This document shows positions 1-8,058 of a stretch of DNA of 64,000 nucleotides, piece by piece. The translations under genes and the position numbers were made by a program. The notes beneath the pieces are model-generated. The model was not told where the DNA came from, ran no database searches, and worked only from the letters and a program-made list of their open reading frames with translations. Where the stretch lies: the NCBI GenBank assembly GCA_040220415.1, contig JAVJUV010000025.1, positions 1 to 64,000 on the forward strand, read 5' to 3'. Position 1 is the first letter of the stretch, and each line of letters starts with the position of its first letter. The stretch is from JAVJUV01 sp040220415 (GTDB lineage Bacteria; Pseudomonadota; Alphaproteobacteria; Rhodobacterales; Rhodobacteraceae).

Positions 1-658
1 GCAGGGCATTGTTGACGATCCCGCACCCGGCCGACGAGGTCGAGAACACGACCAGGATCACCTGCCCCGGGACGCCTGCCTTGGCCGCCAGCGCCGCCGC
101 CTCGAAGGTGGCCGAGAATTGGGATCCGATCAGCGATTGCAGGCAGGCCTTCACCGTCTGCCCGTCGCCCGGCATCGCACCGACGCGGTGGATATTGGCG
201 CTGACCGCCTCCATCACCGGTGCCACGCGGTCCAGCACCGCGTCCGGGGCGGCGGCCATCATCGTCAGTGTGCCGCCCTGCGCGCCCGGAAAGCCGCCCG
301 AAACGGGCGAGTCGACCAGATTCAGGCCCGACCCTTCCAGCGCCGCGCCGATCTCGCGCGCCTCGCGCGGCTTGATCGTTGCCGTCAGGATCACCGTGCC
401 ACCTTCGGCCATCGTGCCCGCGAGGCCGTTCAGGATTACATCTTTCGCCTGATCGCCGTTCATTACCATGACATAGACCGCATCCGCGTTCCGCCCGACC
501 TCGGCCACGTCCGCCGCCGCATGGCCTCCCATCTCGCTGAAGGCCGCCATGCGCTTTTCGGAAAGATCCAGCCCCCAGCATTCGAAGCCGTTCAGCATCA
601 AGTTCTTAGCCAGTCCCGAGCCCATGTCGCCCAGACCGATCACACCAGTCTTCATCAT
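1..658 (-). CDS. NAD(P)-binding 3-hydroxyisobutyrate dehydrogenase-like / 2-hydroxy-3-oxopropionate reductase family protein (3' end outside window)
   Basis: Reading the minus strand from ATG at 658 (a second ATG at 655 is possible) gives about 219 residues with no stop before the window edge, so the C-terminus is missing. The N-terminus has the Rossmann motif GLGDMGSGLAKNL, followed by the family substrate-site segment DSPVSGG and the segment GDGQTVKAC, whose lysine aligns with the catalytic lysine of beta-hydroxyacid dehydrogenases. The family reduces or oxidises small 3-hydroxy acids (3-hydroxyisobutyrate, tartronate semialdehyde, L-threonate). It is co-directional with the aldehyde dehydrogenase and sugar dehydrogenase upstream, which fits carbohydrate-acid catabolism, but a 376-bp gap with terminator-like hairpins suggests its own transcript. 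Exact substrate cannot be assigned. Confidence 0.85.
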   Translation of the reverse strand, partial: MMKTGVIGLGDMGSGLAKNLMLNGFECWGLDLSEKRMAAFSEMGGHAAADVAEVGRNADAVYVMVMNGDQAKDVILNGLAGTMAEGGTVILTATIKPREAREIGAALEGSGLNLVDSPVSGGFPGAQGGTLTMMAAAPDAVLDRVAPVMEAVSANIHRVGAMPGDGQTVKACLQSLIGSQFSATFEAAALAAKAGVPGQVILVVFSTSSAGCGIVNNAL

Positions 659-989
659 GCAAAGACCCCCATTTCAGCCGGTCGCCCGGCATTTCGAAAA
701 TGGCCCGGAAGGGCCGGTTTTCGCGGGGATTTCACGCGTCGATCTTCCGTGTCGCGCATGTAGGTCCGAAAACCGGCATCCACTTTTCGGCAAGCGCTTC
801 GGCGACGTCGGGCGGGTCCAGTAGACACCCCGCTGCCCGGTTAGGTGAGATCAGAGAAGCAGAGCAAAGTGCCTCTGGCAAGCGATAAGCGATAGCCCCT
901 GCTTTCATTGCTCACAAGCGCACGAGAGCCGGCAGGAAACCCGAAATTCACCGGTTTCCTGCTTCTTCTTTTTCTCAATACTCCGGGGG
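659..989. other. Intergenic stretch without a recognised gene
   Basis: Short frames here have no recognisable motif. The stretch would hold the promoter of the truncated dehydrogenase to its left; no clear -35/-10 pair or operator was identified. Confidence 0.4.
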
Positions 990-1023
990 GCTCGCGGAAC
1001 GCGAGCGGGGGCAGAGCCCCCGC
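990..1023 (-). terminator. Double hairpin downstream of the aldehyde dehydrogenase gene
   Basis: Two adjacent GC-rich hairpins lie 12 bp beyond the aldehyde dehydrogenase stop. One pairs GCGGGGGC (1005-1012) with GCCCCCGC (1016-1023) over a 3-nt loop. The other pairs GCTCGCG (990-996) with CGCGAGC (1000-1006) over GAA. On the minus strand they are followed by GGAGTATT and an A-rich stretch, a layout I associate with Rhodobacterales terminator regions. No long U tract, so termination strength is uncertain. Confidence 0.6.
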
Positions 1024-1034
1024 CTGCCCCGAAC

Positions 1035-2540
1035 TCAGCGCAGGTCTTCAGGCAGCAGCGTTTCGGGCATGTTCTGGAAACAGACCGGACGAAGCCAGCG
1101 TCGGATCGAGAGGGTGCCTACCGAAGTCGCCCCGAAGTTGGTCGATGCTGGATAAGGCCCGCCATGCACCATCGAGTCCGCCACTTCGACGCCTGTCGGA
1201 AAGCCGTTGGCCAGTACGCGACCAACCTTGCGGACCAGAATCGGCATCAGAACCGCCGCGTCGCCGTGGTCGGCCTCGTCCACATGGACGGTCGCTGTCA
1301 ACTGTCCCTGCATTGCCTTCGCCATTGCCGCCATCTGGTCCAACCCCTTGGTGCGGACCATCACGCCCAATGGTCCGAAAACCTCTTCGCCCAGTTCCTC
1401 GTTGGCCAGCCAATCATCTGCCGAGACCTCGTAGAGATAGGGAGTGGCGTTTCGCAGGTCGCAGGTCGAGGTCAGCACTTCGCGCACGCCGGACGTCCCG
1501 GCCACGCGGTCGCGTCCCTCGCGGTAGGCCTTGGCGATCCCGTCCGTCAGCATGGTCTGTGCGCCGACCCCGCCCAGCGCGGCCTTGGCCGCGGCGGCAA
1601 AGGCGTCGCCCTCGGCGCCCTCCGGGACCACGGCGATTCCGGGGTTGGTGCAGAACTGGCCGGCACCCATTGTCAAAGACCCGGCCCAGCCTTCGGCGAT
1701 GGCCGACCCGCGCGCGCCCAGCGCCGCTTGCATTATGAACATCGGGTTCACGCTGCCCAGCTCGCCAAAGAACGGAATCGGATCAGGTCGTGCCGCGCAA
1801 AGATCGAAAAGGGCCCTGCCCCCTGCCAGTGAGCCGGTGAAGCCCACTGCCCGGATCAGCGGATGGGTTACCAATGCCTCGCCCACCGCGCGGTTGCCGC
1901 CCTGGATCAGACTGAAAGTCCCGGCGGGCAACCCGCATGCCTCGACCGCCGCCGCGATCGCCTGCGCCGCCAGCTCGCCCGTACCGGGATGCGACGAATG
2001 TCCCTTGACCACGACTGGACAGCCTGCCGCAAGTGCCGATGCCGTGTCGCCGCCGGCGGTAGAGAAGGCCAGCGGGAAGTTCGACGCACCGAACACGCCA
2101 ACAGGTCCCGTCGGCATCTGTATCATCTTGAGATCCGGGCGTGGCAGCGGCTGGCGGTCCGGCAGGGCAGGATCATGCCGGCGGTCCAGATAGTCGCCCT
2201 TGCGAATATGGTCTGCGAAAAGCCGCAGCTGCCCCGTGGTGCGGCCCCGCTCTCCGACGAGCCGGGCCTCCGGCAGTCCCGTCTCGGCGGAGCCCACTTG
2301 CGTGATCTCGTCGCCGCGCGCATCCAACTCTTCGGCTATCTTTTCCAGGAAGACCGCCCGCACTTCGCGCGAGGTCGCCGAAAATACGGCGAAAGCGTCT
2401 TCCGCCGCCTCGCAGGCGCGCGCCACCAGTTCGGGCGAGCCCACCGCAAAGGTCTTCGGCTCGCCGCTGGACGGCGATGACTGAAACGTTGCCGGTCCAT
2501 CGACCCATTCGCCCGCAATCAGGTGTTTGCCTGTCAACAT
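1035..2540 (-). CDS. Aldehyde dehydrogenase (NADP+), 2,5-dioxovalerate / alpha-ketoglutarate semialdehyde dehydrogenase type
   Basis: A 501-residue aldehyde dehydrogenase. The general base lies in FGELGSVNP (Glu about 260) and the catalytic cysteine in GAGQFCTNPG (Cys about 297). The cofactor region reads GVFGASNFPLAFSTAGG and VVVKGHSSHPGT, which is characteristic of the alpha-ketoglutarate semialdehyde dehydrogenase group that closes the non-phosphorylative pentose and sugar-acid pathways. The ATG at 2540 is chosen over an upstream in-frame ATG at 2591 because AGGGAG lies at the right distance and the protein then begins MLTGKHLIAGEW, typical for the family. The upstream neighbour is a Gfo/Idh/MocA sugar dehydrogenase ending 13 bp away, so both probably act in one sugar-oxidation route; dehydratase genes of that route are not seen here. 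Confidence 0.92.
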   Translation of the reverse strand: MLTGKHLIAGEWVDGPATFQSSPSSGEPKTFAVGSPELVARACEAAEDAFAVFSATSREVRAVFLEKIAEELDARGDEITQVGSAETGLPEARLVGERGRTTGQLRLFADHIRKGDYLDRRHDPALPDRQPLPRPDLKMIQMPTGPVGVFGASNFPLAFSTAGGDTASALAAGCPVVVKGHSSHPGTGELAAQAIAAAVEACGLPAGTFSLIQGGNRAVGEALVTHPLIRAVGFTGSLAGGRALFDLCAARPDPIPFFGELGSVNPMFIMQAALGARGSAIAEGWAGSLTMGAGQFCTNPGIAVVPEGAEGDAFAAAAKAALGGVGAQTMLTDGIAKAYREGRDRVAGTSGVREVLTSTCDLRNATPYLYEVSADDWLANEELGEEVFGPLGVMVRTKGLDQMAAMAKAMQGQLTATVHVDEADHGDAAVLMPILVRKVGRVLANGFPTGVEVADSMVHGGPYPASTNFGATSVGTLSIRRWLRPVCFQNMPETLLPEDLR

Positions 2541-2553
2541 GTCTACTTCTCCC

Positions 2554-3477
2554 TCAGAATTCGAATGGCTCGACGGTGATCCGCCGGCCAAGTGTCATTG
2601 CATCCGCAACGTGGATCATCGGAGCCAGGTCGACTTCGCTTTCGCCGTTGCGGACAAGTGCGGCCATTCGTGCATAAAGCGCGGGATATTCGCCTTCGAG
2701 ACCCGGTGCCTCGCCACGCGAAACTCCGTCGATTTCCAGCGCGTTACCGCCGTGGCGCAGCATAAGTGTCCCATTATCCGTTTCGATCTGGATGTCCCAG
2801 ATGTCCTGACCTTCCTCGCGCCAGTCGAACTCGGCGCTGACATTGTCCGAGAAGGACAACCGTGCTGCGATCGGCGTCGCCCTGTTCTCGGGGAAGGCCA
2901 GGTCCGCCGAGACCAGATGGACCGGGAACGGCAGAATCTCGGTCAGGATCGAGAGCGCGTTGATCCCCGGATCGAAAACCCCCATGCCACCCGGTTCGAA
3001 CACCCAGTCCTGACCAGGGTGCCATTTCCGCACGCTTTCACGCCAGGTGATATGCGCCCTTGTCACCGACCGATCGGCCAGCCATGCCTTCGCCGCTGCC
3101 ACGCCCCTGGCCATTCGACTATGCCAGGTGGTGTAGAGCGTAACGCCTGCCTTTTGCGCCATCGACTCCAAAGCATAAACTTCGGCCAAAGTCGCCCCGG
3201 GCGGTTTCTCAAGCATCACATGCCGCCCCGCCCTCAGCGCGGCTACAGCATAGTCGAACCGCGGAACCGGCGGCAGGCAAAGCGAGATCACCGGGATATC
3301 AGGGCATGAGGCCAGCATCGTCTCCATGTCGCGGAAGGCCTCGACCCCCTCGACCGATCCGTTCCGGCTGACCGTCGCGGCAAGCTCCCAGTCGGGGCTT
3401 GCAGCAAGGGACGGAACGTGCTGATCCGTCGCGATCTTGCCTATTCCGACAAGCGCTACACGTATCGCTTCGCTCAT
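2554..3477 (-). CDS. Gfo/Idh/MocA family sugar dehydrogenase (D-galactose / L-arabinose 1-dehydrogenase-like)
   Basis: 307 residues. The N-terminal Rossmann fold starts at residue 6 with VALVGIGKIATDQHVPSL, and the EKPPG segment holds the conserved family lysine. The C-terminal half is the alpha/beta oxidoreductase domain. Overall the sequence resembles the NAD(P)-dependent galactose/arabinose 1-dehydrogenases, which oxidise the aldose to a lactone as the first step of non-phosphorylative degradation. The adjacent aldehyde dehydrogenase is the matching last step. The substrate call is by family resemblance only; other Gfo/Idh/MocA enzymes act on inositol or glucose-fructose. Confidence 0.82.
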   Translation of the reverse strand: MSEAIRVALVGIGKIATDQHVPSLAASPDWELAATVSRNGSVEGVEAFRDMETMLASCPDIPVISLCLPPVPRFDYAVAALRAGRHVMLEKPPGATLAEVYALESMAQKAGVTLYTTWHSRMARGVAAAKAWLADRSVTRAHITWRESVRKWHPGQDWVFEPGGMGVFDPGINALSILTEILPFPVHLVSADLAFPENRATPIAARLSFSDNVSAEFDWREEGQDIWDIQIETDNGTLMLRHGGNALEIDGVSRGEAPGLEGEYPALYARMAALVRNGESEVDLAPMIHVADAMTLGRRITVEPFEF

Positions 3478-3698
3478 TCCACTCTCCCATACCCGGTCGG
3501 ACCAGACCGTGCTTACCCCGTTCGTTGCCCGACGCCAATGGGCGCGAACCGGATTGTCGCGCCCTGTCGGATCGCACCCGATAACCTGTGTTCAAGCCGG
3601 TCACGATTCTGTCGAAAATCCGCGCTTTCCTCAAAGAATTGACGCCAGAGCCACAATCACTAGGGGACAACGGTCCGCACGCACCGAACGCTGCGAAC

Positions 3699-4493
3699 TC
3701 AATCGATCTTCGAGGCGTCCTTGAACATCACCCGATGCCGCCGGGTCTTGATCCAGTCGTCCAGTTCCTCATCCGACATGAAGTGTTCTTTGTCATAGGT
3801 GTCCCAGTGCAGAATCTCTTCCTGCGGCCGGCGCCAGCGCTTGTAGGGCTTGGCGGCCGCCGGTCCGAACAGGAAGATGTCGAGGACCGAGATCTCTTCG
3901 GGAATCCCAAGAAGCGGCCGCATCGCCTGCTGCGCCTCCTCCTGACCGATCGCCGTCACCCACCAAACGTTGTAACCCAGCGCCGCCGCCGCCAGGTGCG
4001 CCGACATGGTGGCAGCCGCCACCGACTGAAGCAGTATCCGCTCGGCATTCTCGTGATACATGCGGTCCAGATCCGAACCGTCGTTCAGCACGGGAAAGGC
4101 GTTGGTCCAGCGCATGTCCGAGCAGACCACCACGAACCCCGGCGCGGTCGCCAGGCCGCGATAGTCAGGCGTCGGAAATTTCATCTTGGCCTTTGCACGA
4201 AATCGTTGTTCGGCAACAAAATAATCCGCGATCTTCTGCTTTATTGCGGGATCGCGAACGACGATGAACTGCCAGGGCTGCGAATTCGCGCCGGAAGGTC
4301 CGTGGCGCGCCGCTTCCATGATCAACTCGAAATGCTCTTCCGGCACGACGTAGTCGGGATCGAACTTGCGCACGGTCACACGGTTTCGGATTACCTGCAT
4401 CAGCGCGTCATAGCGGGTGCGGTCTCCGATCCGGGGCAGGTCCACTTCGGCTTCGGCCTCGGTCAGGTCGACGGCAGGTGTCGTCTCGGTCAT
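3699..4493 (-). CDS. Nitroreductase family protein (FMN-dependent oxidoreductase)
   Basis: 264 residues. The core begins with the FMN phosphate-binding pattern RNRVTVRKFDPDYVVPEE and continues with HGPSGANSQPWQF, both hallmarks of the nitroreductase fold. These proteins are usually homodimers that bind FMN and use NAD(P)H to reduce nitro groups, quinones or flavins. It is longer than minimal nitroreductases (about 200 residues), with extra acidic residues at the N-terminus and a charged C-terminal tail. It lies 24 bp from the TauE/SafE gene upstream in the same direction, so it is probably co-transcribed. It could supply reduced flavin or perform a reduction in the pathway; the substrate is unknown. 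Confidence 0.85.
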   Translation of the reverse strand: MTETTPAVDLTEAEAEVDLPRIGDRTRYDALMQVIRNRVTVRKFDPDYVVPEEHFELIMEAARHGPSGANSQPWQFIVVRDPAIKQKIADYFVAEQRFRAKAKMKFPTPDYRGLATAPGFVVVCSDMRWTNAFPVLNDGSDLDRMYHENAERILLQSVAAATMSAHLAAAALGYNVWWVTAIGQEEAQQAMRPLLGIPEEISVLDIFLFGPAAAKPYKRWRRPQEEILHWDTYDKEHFMSDEELDDWIKTRRHRVMFKDASKID

Positions 4494-4517
4494 TGTCCCC
4501 CTCCTTCTATCAGCGCA

Positions 4518-5258
4518 TCATAACACGGCGTCCCAGAGAAGCTTCACCGCGATCACCGCCAGAAGAACGAGGATAGCCTTGTCGAATGCTTCCCTCGACA
4601 AGTAACGTGCCGCCCAGGAACCGATCGGTATGCCGACGAACAGTGGCACCAATGCGATCACCGCCAGACCCGTCCTTTCCCAGGTCAGGATTCCAAAGCC
4701 CGCCAGCATGGGAACCTGAAACACCGACATGGCCAGAAAAAAGACCGAGATGGTCCCGATGAACTCTGCCCGGCTCAACCGCATGGCGTTCAGGAAGGTC
4801 ACGCTGATCGGCGCCGAGATTCCGCCCGCACCCTGCATCATGCCGCCCGCAAAGCCCACTGTCGGGCCGAACTTTCGGGCCGTCTCCCACGACAACTTCC
4901 ATCCGGGACGCGAGATCCGAAGCACGATATAGGCGCCCACGACGGCGGCAAGAGATGCCATCAGAACCTCGGTGGGAAGTGTCGCCAGCAGCACCGTTCC
5001 GGCCGCCGCACCCACCCCACCGGCGGCAGCAAACCACCAGACAAAGCGTTGATCGGTCACGTCTTTTCTATAGGCCCAGGACTGCCAGATATTCGACAGA
5101 AGGTTGATGACAGAGAAGATCGCGACAGCCTTGGGCACGTCGAATACCAGCGCCATGATCGGCACGCCGATCACGGGAGCGCCTGCCCCCGTCGCTCCCT
5201 TCAGGAAACCTCCGGCGGCGATGCCCGCAGCCGCGATCAGGTAGGGCCAGTAATCCAT
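4518..5258 (-). CDS. TauE/SafE family membrane protein (sulfite/organic anion exporter type)
   Basis: 246 residues, almost entirely hydrophobic, with about seven to eight predicted membrane segments. Two internal halves carry Gly/Ala-rich repeats (GGFLKGATGAGAPVIGVP near the start, GGMMQGAGGISAPISV midway), the signature of the TauE/SafE/DUF81 family. Characterised members export sulfite, sulfoacetate or other small anions released during sulfonate degradation, though many have no known substrate. The start is set at 5258, where stop and start overlap as TGATG with the TPP enzyme upstream, which implies translational coupling; a much longer upstream frame lacks membrane character. Coupling to the TPP-dependent enzyme suggests it exports a product of that reaction. 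Confidence 0.9.
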   Translation of the reverse strand: MDYWPYLIAAAGIAAGGFLKGATGAGAPVIGVPIMALVFDVPKAVAIFSVINLLSNIWQSWAYRKDVTDQRFVWWFAAAGGVGAAAGTVLLATLPTEVLMASLAAVVGAYIVLRISRPGWKLSWETARKFGPTVGFAGGMMQGAGGISAPISVTFLNAMRLSRAEFIGTISVFFLAMSVFQVPMLAGFGILTWERTGLAVIALVPLFVGIPIGSWAARYLSREAFDKAILVLLAVIAVKLLWDAVL

Positions 5259-6949
5259 CAATGCGTATCCGTCGCAACCACATCCAGGTCTAGCAGAGCC
5301 TGCCGCCGCTCGGTCCGGATCACCTCGACCGCACGGGCCAGCGCCGCTGGCAAGTCCTCGGCGCGCGTAACCCGTTCGGCATGGGCCCGGCTGGCCTGCG
5401 CCACCTTTACGAAGTCCGGCAGGGGTTGCAACGAGGTCAGCGGCACTTCGTTCATCCGCGCCGCCGCGCCCCCTGGATAACCCCGGACGACCGACCGTCG
5501 CACGGCATTCCACATGCCGTTGTTCTTGACAATGGTTAGGATCGGCAATTTCAGCGCCTCAGCGATCTGGTGGCACGCCACCGGGTTGGCAAACATGTAG
5601 CTGCCGTCACCCATCGAAGCCATTACCAGACGATCGCGGTCGGCCAGTTGCGCGCCTAGTGCGGCGGGCATCGCCCAACCCAAACCGCCTGCATGCACGT
5701 TCGAGAACACGCGGTTCGGTCCTTTCAGGTTCATCTCGGGCAGAAGCATGCCAAGTTCGGTAAAGGCAACCGCTTGTTCGTCCATGATGTCGGATATGCA
5801 ACGGCTCATCCATTCCGCGGACATCGGCGTTCCGGTTTCGGCGCCAGAACCTCGGGTCGCGAGAAAGGCATCGCGCTTGGCGCGCACCCAGGCATCCCGA
5901 CCTTCACTGTCTCCGCCAACCAACTGCTCCAGAAGTTTTTTCAGGGCCAGAACAGGATTTGCCGCAATCGCCAGGTCTGCGCGATACCCCCTGACAGGCA
6001 TCCTCCGAAACAGCGGGTCGTGCCCGATGTGAACGACCCTGGCGCCTGCCGGCGGCGGTGATCCGGCTTCGATCCAGGGCACGCCACTGTCCAGCACGAT
6101 CACAAGGTCCGCACCCGCCATTGCCGCCTTCGGATCATAGCCGACCAGCGCCGGGTCGCCGGTCGCCAAAACATTCCGGATGCTGAAGGGTTCGGCCACG
6201 GCAAGACCGAACCGCGCGGCCGCCTCTGACAAAAGCGCGCTGATCTGGCCCGCCGGATCGCCCCGCTGGCAAAGCACCACCGGCGCGACCGCCGACCCGA
6301 TCCAGGACGCCAGCTGCGTGATCGCTTCGGGGTCGGGTGCGGCCGCCGACGCCGCAGGGGTAGCCTCGGCGGGAACGAAGCCCTCCGGCAAGCGCTCGGT
6401 CAACGGCTCTTTTGGAAGCGAGAGGTAAACCGGAGCTTGTGGAGCGCTTTCCATCAGACCAGACGCACGCTTCACAACGCTATCGCATTGTTCGGGATAG
6501 CGGATTTCATAGTCGAATTTCACCAGACCACGCACCAGTCCGGTTTGGTCGTACATTTCCTGTCCGTACTGGATCGGCGTCATCCGGCCACCCTTGCGGC
6601 CTGTTTCAGTCAGGGGCGTTCGTCCCGACATCACCATCATGGGCACATCGTCCGAAGCCGCGTTGATGACGCCCATTACAGCGTTCGCCAGCCCGACGTT
6701 GACATGCACCATCACCGCCTGTGCGCGCCCAGTGGCCAGCCAGTAACCGTGTGCCATGGCAACGCCGGCCGTTTCGTGCGGCACCGTGACGGGAATCGGG
6801 ACACTGCTTGACGAAAGCCGCGCAAGCCCCTCTATTATTGGTGGAAAATCCGTTCCAGCATTGGCGAACAAGTAGTCGATACCTGACGATTTCAACGCCA
6901 TCAGCAGCGCCTCGCCGCCGGTTTCCGGCCTGATTTCCTTGCCCGCCAT
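5258..6949 (-). CDS. Thiamine pyrophosphate-dependent enzyme (acetolactate synthase large subunit-like)
   Basis: 563 residues with the three-domain layout of the TPP enzyme family. The N-terminal PYR domain contains the conserved glutamate in VPHETAGVAMAHG (about residue 60). The central domain follows, and the C-terminal PP domain has the diphosphate/Mg motif GDGSYMFANP. Members decarboxylate 2-oxo acids or condense them (acetolactate synthase, benzoylformate or sulfopyruvate decarboxylase). It lacks nearby ilvH, so a catabolic role is more likely than branched-chain synthesis. It is the first gene of the minus-strand unit, divergent from the TAXI-TRAP operon across a 109-bp promoter region, and its stop overlaps the exporter start. 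The substrate is not identifiable from sequence. Confidence 0.88.
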   Translation of the reverse strand: MAGKEIRPETGGEALLMALKSSGIDYLFANAGTDFPPIIEGLARLSSSSVPIPVTVPHETAGVAMAHGYWLATGRAQAVMVHVNVGLANAVMGVINAASDDVPMMVMSGRTPLTETGRKGGRMTPIQYGQEMYDQTGLVRGLVKFDYEIRYPEQCDSVVKRASGLMESAPQAPVYLSLPKEPLTERLPEGFVPAEATPAASAAAPDPEAITQLASWIGSAVAPVVLCQRGDPAGQISALLSEAAARFGLAVAEPFSIRNVLATGDPALVGYDPKAAMAGADLVIVLDSGVPWIEAGSPPPAGARVVHIGHDPLFRRMPVRGYRADLAIAANPVLALKKLLEQLVGGDSEGRDAWVRAKRDAFLATRGSGAETGTPMSAEWMSRCISDIMDEQAVAFTELGMLLPEMNLKGPNRVFSNVHAGGLGWAMPAALGAQLADRDRLVMASMGDGSYMFANPVACHQIAEALKLPILTIVKNNGMWNAVRRSVVRGYPGGAAARMNEVPLTSLQPLPDFVKVAQASRAHAERVTRAEDLPAALARAVEVIRTERRQALLDLDVVATDTH

Positions 6950-7015
6950 TCTGCCTCCCGTTCGTCCCGCTTGATATTCGCCCCGTCCCGCCTAAAGTCA
7001 ATTCATTCTCAATAA

Positions 7016-7032
7016 TTGGGATTCGAACCCAA
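7016..7032. promoter_or_regulatory. Short palindrome in the divergent promoter region
   Basis: TTGGG and CCCAA arms enclose a 7-nt centre (ATTCGAA) between the divergent TPP-enzyme and TAXI-TRAP transcripts. It is the best dyad in this 109-bp region and a candidate operator for the IclR regulator encoded in the operon. It also resembles a tRNA T-arm, but no rest of a tRNA is present. Confidence 0.35.
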
Positions 7033-7058
7033 AACGAGGATCAACTGGGAGGACCAAC

Positions 7059-8009
7059 ATGAAATCGATTTTTACCGCCGCGGCAGTTGCCGTCGGCCTT
7101 GTGGCCGCAGGCGCGGCATCTGCGCAGAACGTCGGCATCGCCACGTCGAACCCCGGATCTCTTTTCCACAACATCGGCACAGCCGTCGCCAATGCGGCAA
7201 ACGCCAACGGGCTGAACACGACGATCCAACCCGCGACCAGCCCGAACCAGTTCATTCCCTTTCTGAACCAGGGCGGGATCGAATTCGGCGTCGCCAACCT
7301 GCAGGAAGTGAACTACGCCATCACCGGCGAAGCCTGGTGGAACGGAAATCAGAACCCCAACCTGCGCGTGGTCGCGCATCTTCAGCCTCTGGTCGAGGCG
7401 ATCTTCGTGCGGGCCGACAGCGACATCATGAAAGTCTCTGATCTCAAGGGGAAACCCATGACCGACGGCTATACGGCGCAGAACACCATCCTGCCCCAGC
7501 TTTCGGCTTTCTACGCGACTGCGGGCATGACCCGCGATGATGTCGAGAAGGTCTCGGTTGCCTCGGTCGTTGCCGGTGCGGATGCCTTCATGGCGGGCGA
7601 TACGGTCGGCTTCATCTTCGCCCACGGCGCGGGCAAGGTTCGTGAGGCTGACGCCGCCGTCGGAGGCCTTCGCGCCCTGACGGTCGAGGATGATAGCGAG
7701 GCCGCGCTGACTGCTGCACGTGAACACTGGCCGACTGCTTTCTTTACCGAACTGAAGGCCGGCTCGATGCCCGGTGTTCTTGAAGACGGTATCTATATCG
7801 CCTTCCCGCAGGTCATCTTTACCCATGCAGGCGTGCCCGATGACCAGGTCTACGCGATGGCCAAGGCCATGTACGAGCAGTCCGCCGTCATGGGCGAGAC
7901 CTTCCCGCCAATGCGCGCCTTCCGCCCCGAGAACATGAAAGGCGATCCCGGTATTGCCGAATTCCATCCCGGTGCGCTCAAGTTCTTCGAGGAAATGGGA
8001 CTGAACTGA
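7059..8009 (+). CDS. TAXI family TRAP transporter solute-binding protein
   Basis: 316 residues. The N-terminus is a classic Sec signal peptide (hydrophobic stretch ending ASAQN at about residue 23). The mature protein begins with a TAXI-type ligand-binding fold (IATSNPGSLFHNIGTAVANA). TAXI proteins bind carboxylates or other small anions in the periplasm and hand them to a fused DctQM membrane protein, which follows here after 49 bp. GGGAGG sits just upstream of the ATG. It starts the plus-strand catabolic operon. Ligand specificity is unknown; the downstream oxidoreductases suggest an oxidisable organic acid or sulfonate. Confidence 0.92.
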   Translation: MKSIFTAAAVAVGLVAAGAASAQNVGIATSNPGSLFHNIGTAVANAANANGLNTTIQPATSPNQFIPFLNQGGIEFGVANLQEVNYAITGEAWWNGNQNPNLRVVAHLQPLVEAIFVRADSDIMKVSDLKGKPMTDGYTAQNTILPQLSAFYATAGMTRDDVEKVSVASVVAGADAFMAGDTVGFIFAHGAGKVREADAAVGGLRALTVEDDSEAALTAAREHWPTAFFTELKAGSMPGVLEDGIYIAFPQVIFTHAGVPDDQVYAMAKAMYEQSAVMGETFPPMRAFRPENMKGDPGIAEFHPGALKFFEEMGLN

Positions 8010-8017
8010 TCCCGGCC

Positions 8018-8040
8018 GGGCGGGCCTTCCTGGCCCGTCC
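8018..8040 (+). terminator. Attenuator-like hairpin after the solute-binding protein gene
   Basis: GGGCGGGCC (8018-8026) pairs with GGCCCGTCC (8032-8040) with one mismatch over a 5-nt loop, just after the TAXI gene stop and before the permease. It has no U tract. Such hairpins often stabilise or partly terminate the message so that binding protein exceeds permease. Confidence 0.5.
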
Positions 8041-8058
8041 GCGAAGAAAGCCGCAGAA

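Noticed and set aside
7016..7032. T-arm-like stem-loop (TTGGG, TTCGAAT, CCCAA on the minus strand) suggestive of a tRNA
   Set aside because: No acceptor, D-arm or anticodon arm fits upstream within tRNA distance; the sequence overlaps the TAXI gene leader. Kept only as a possible operator.
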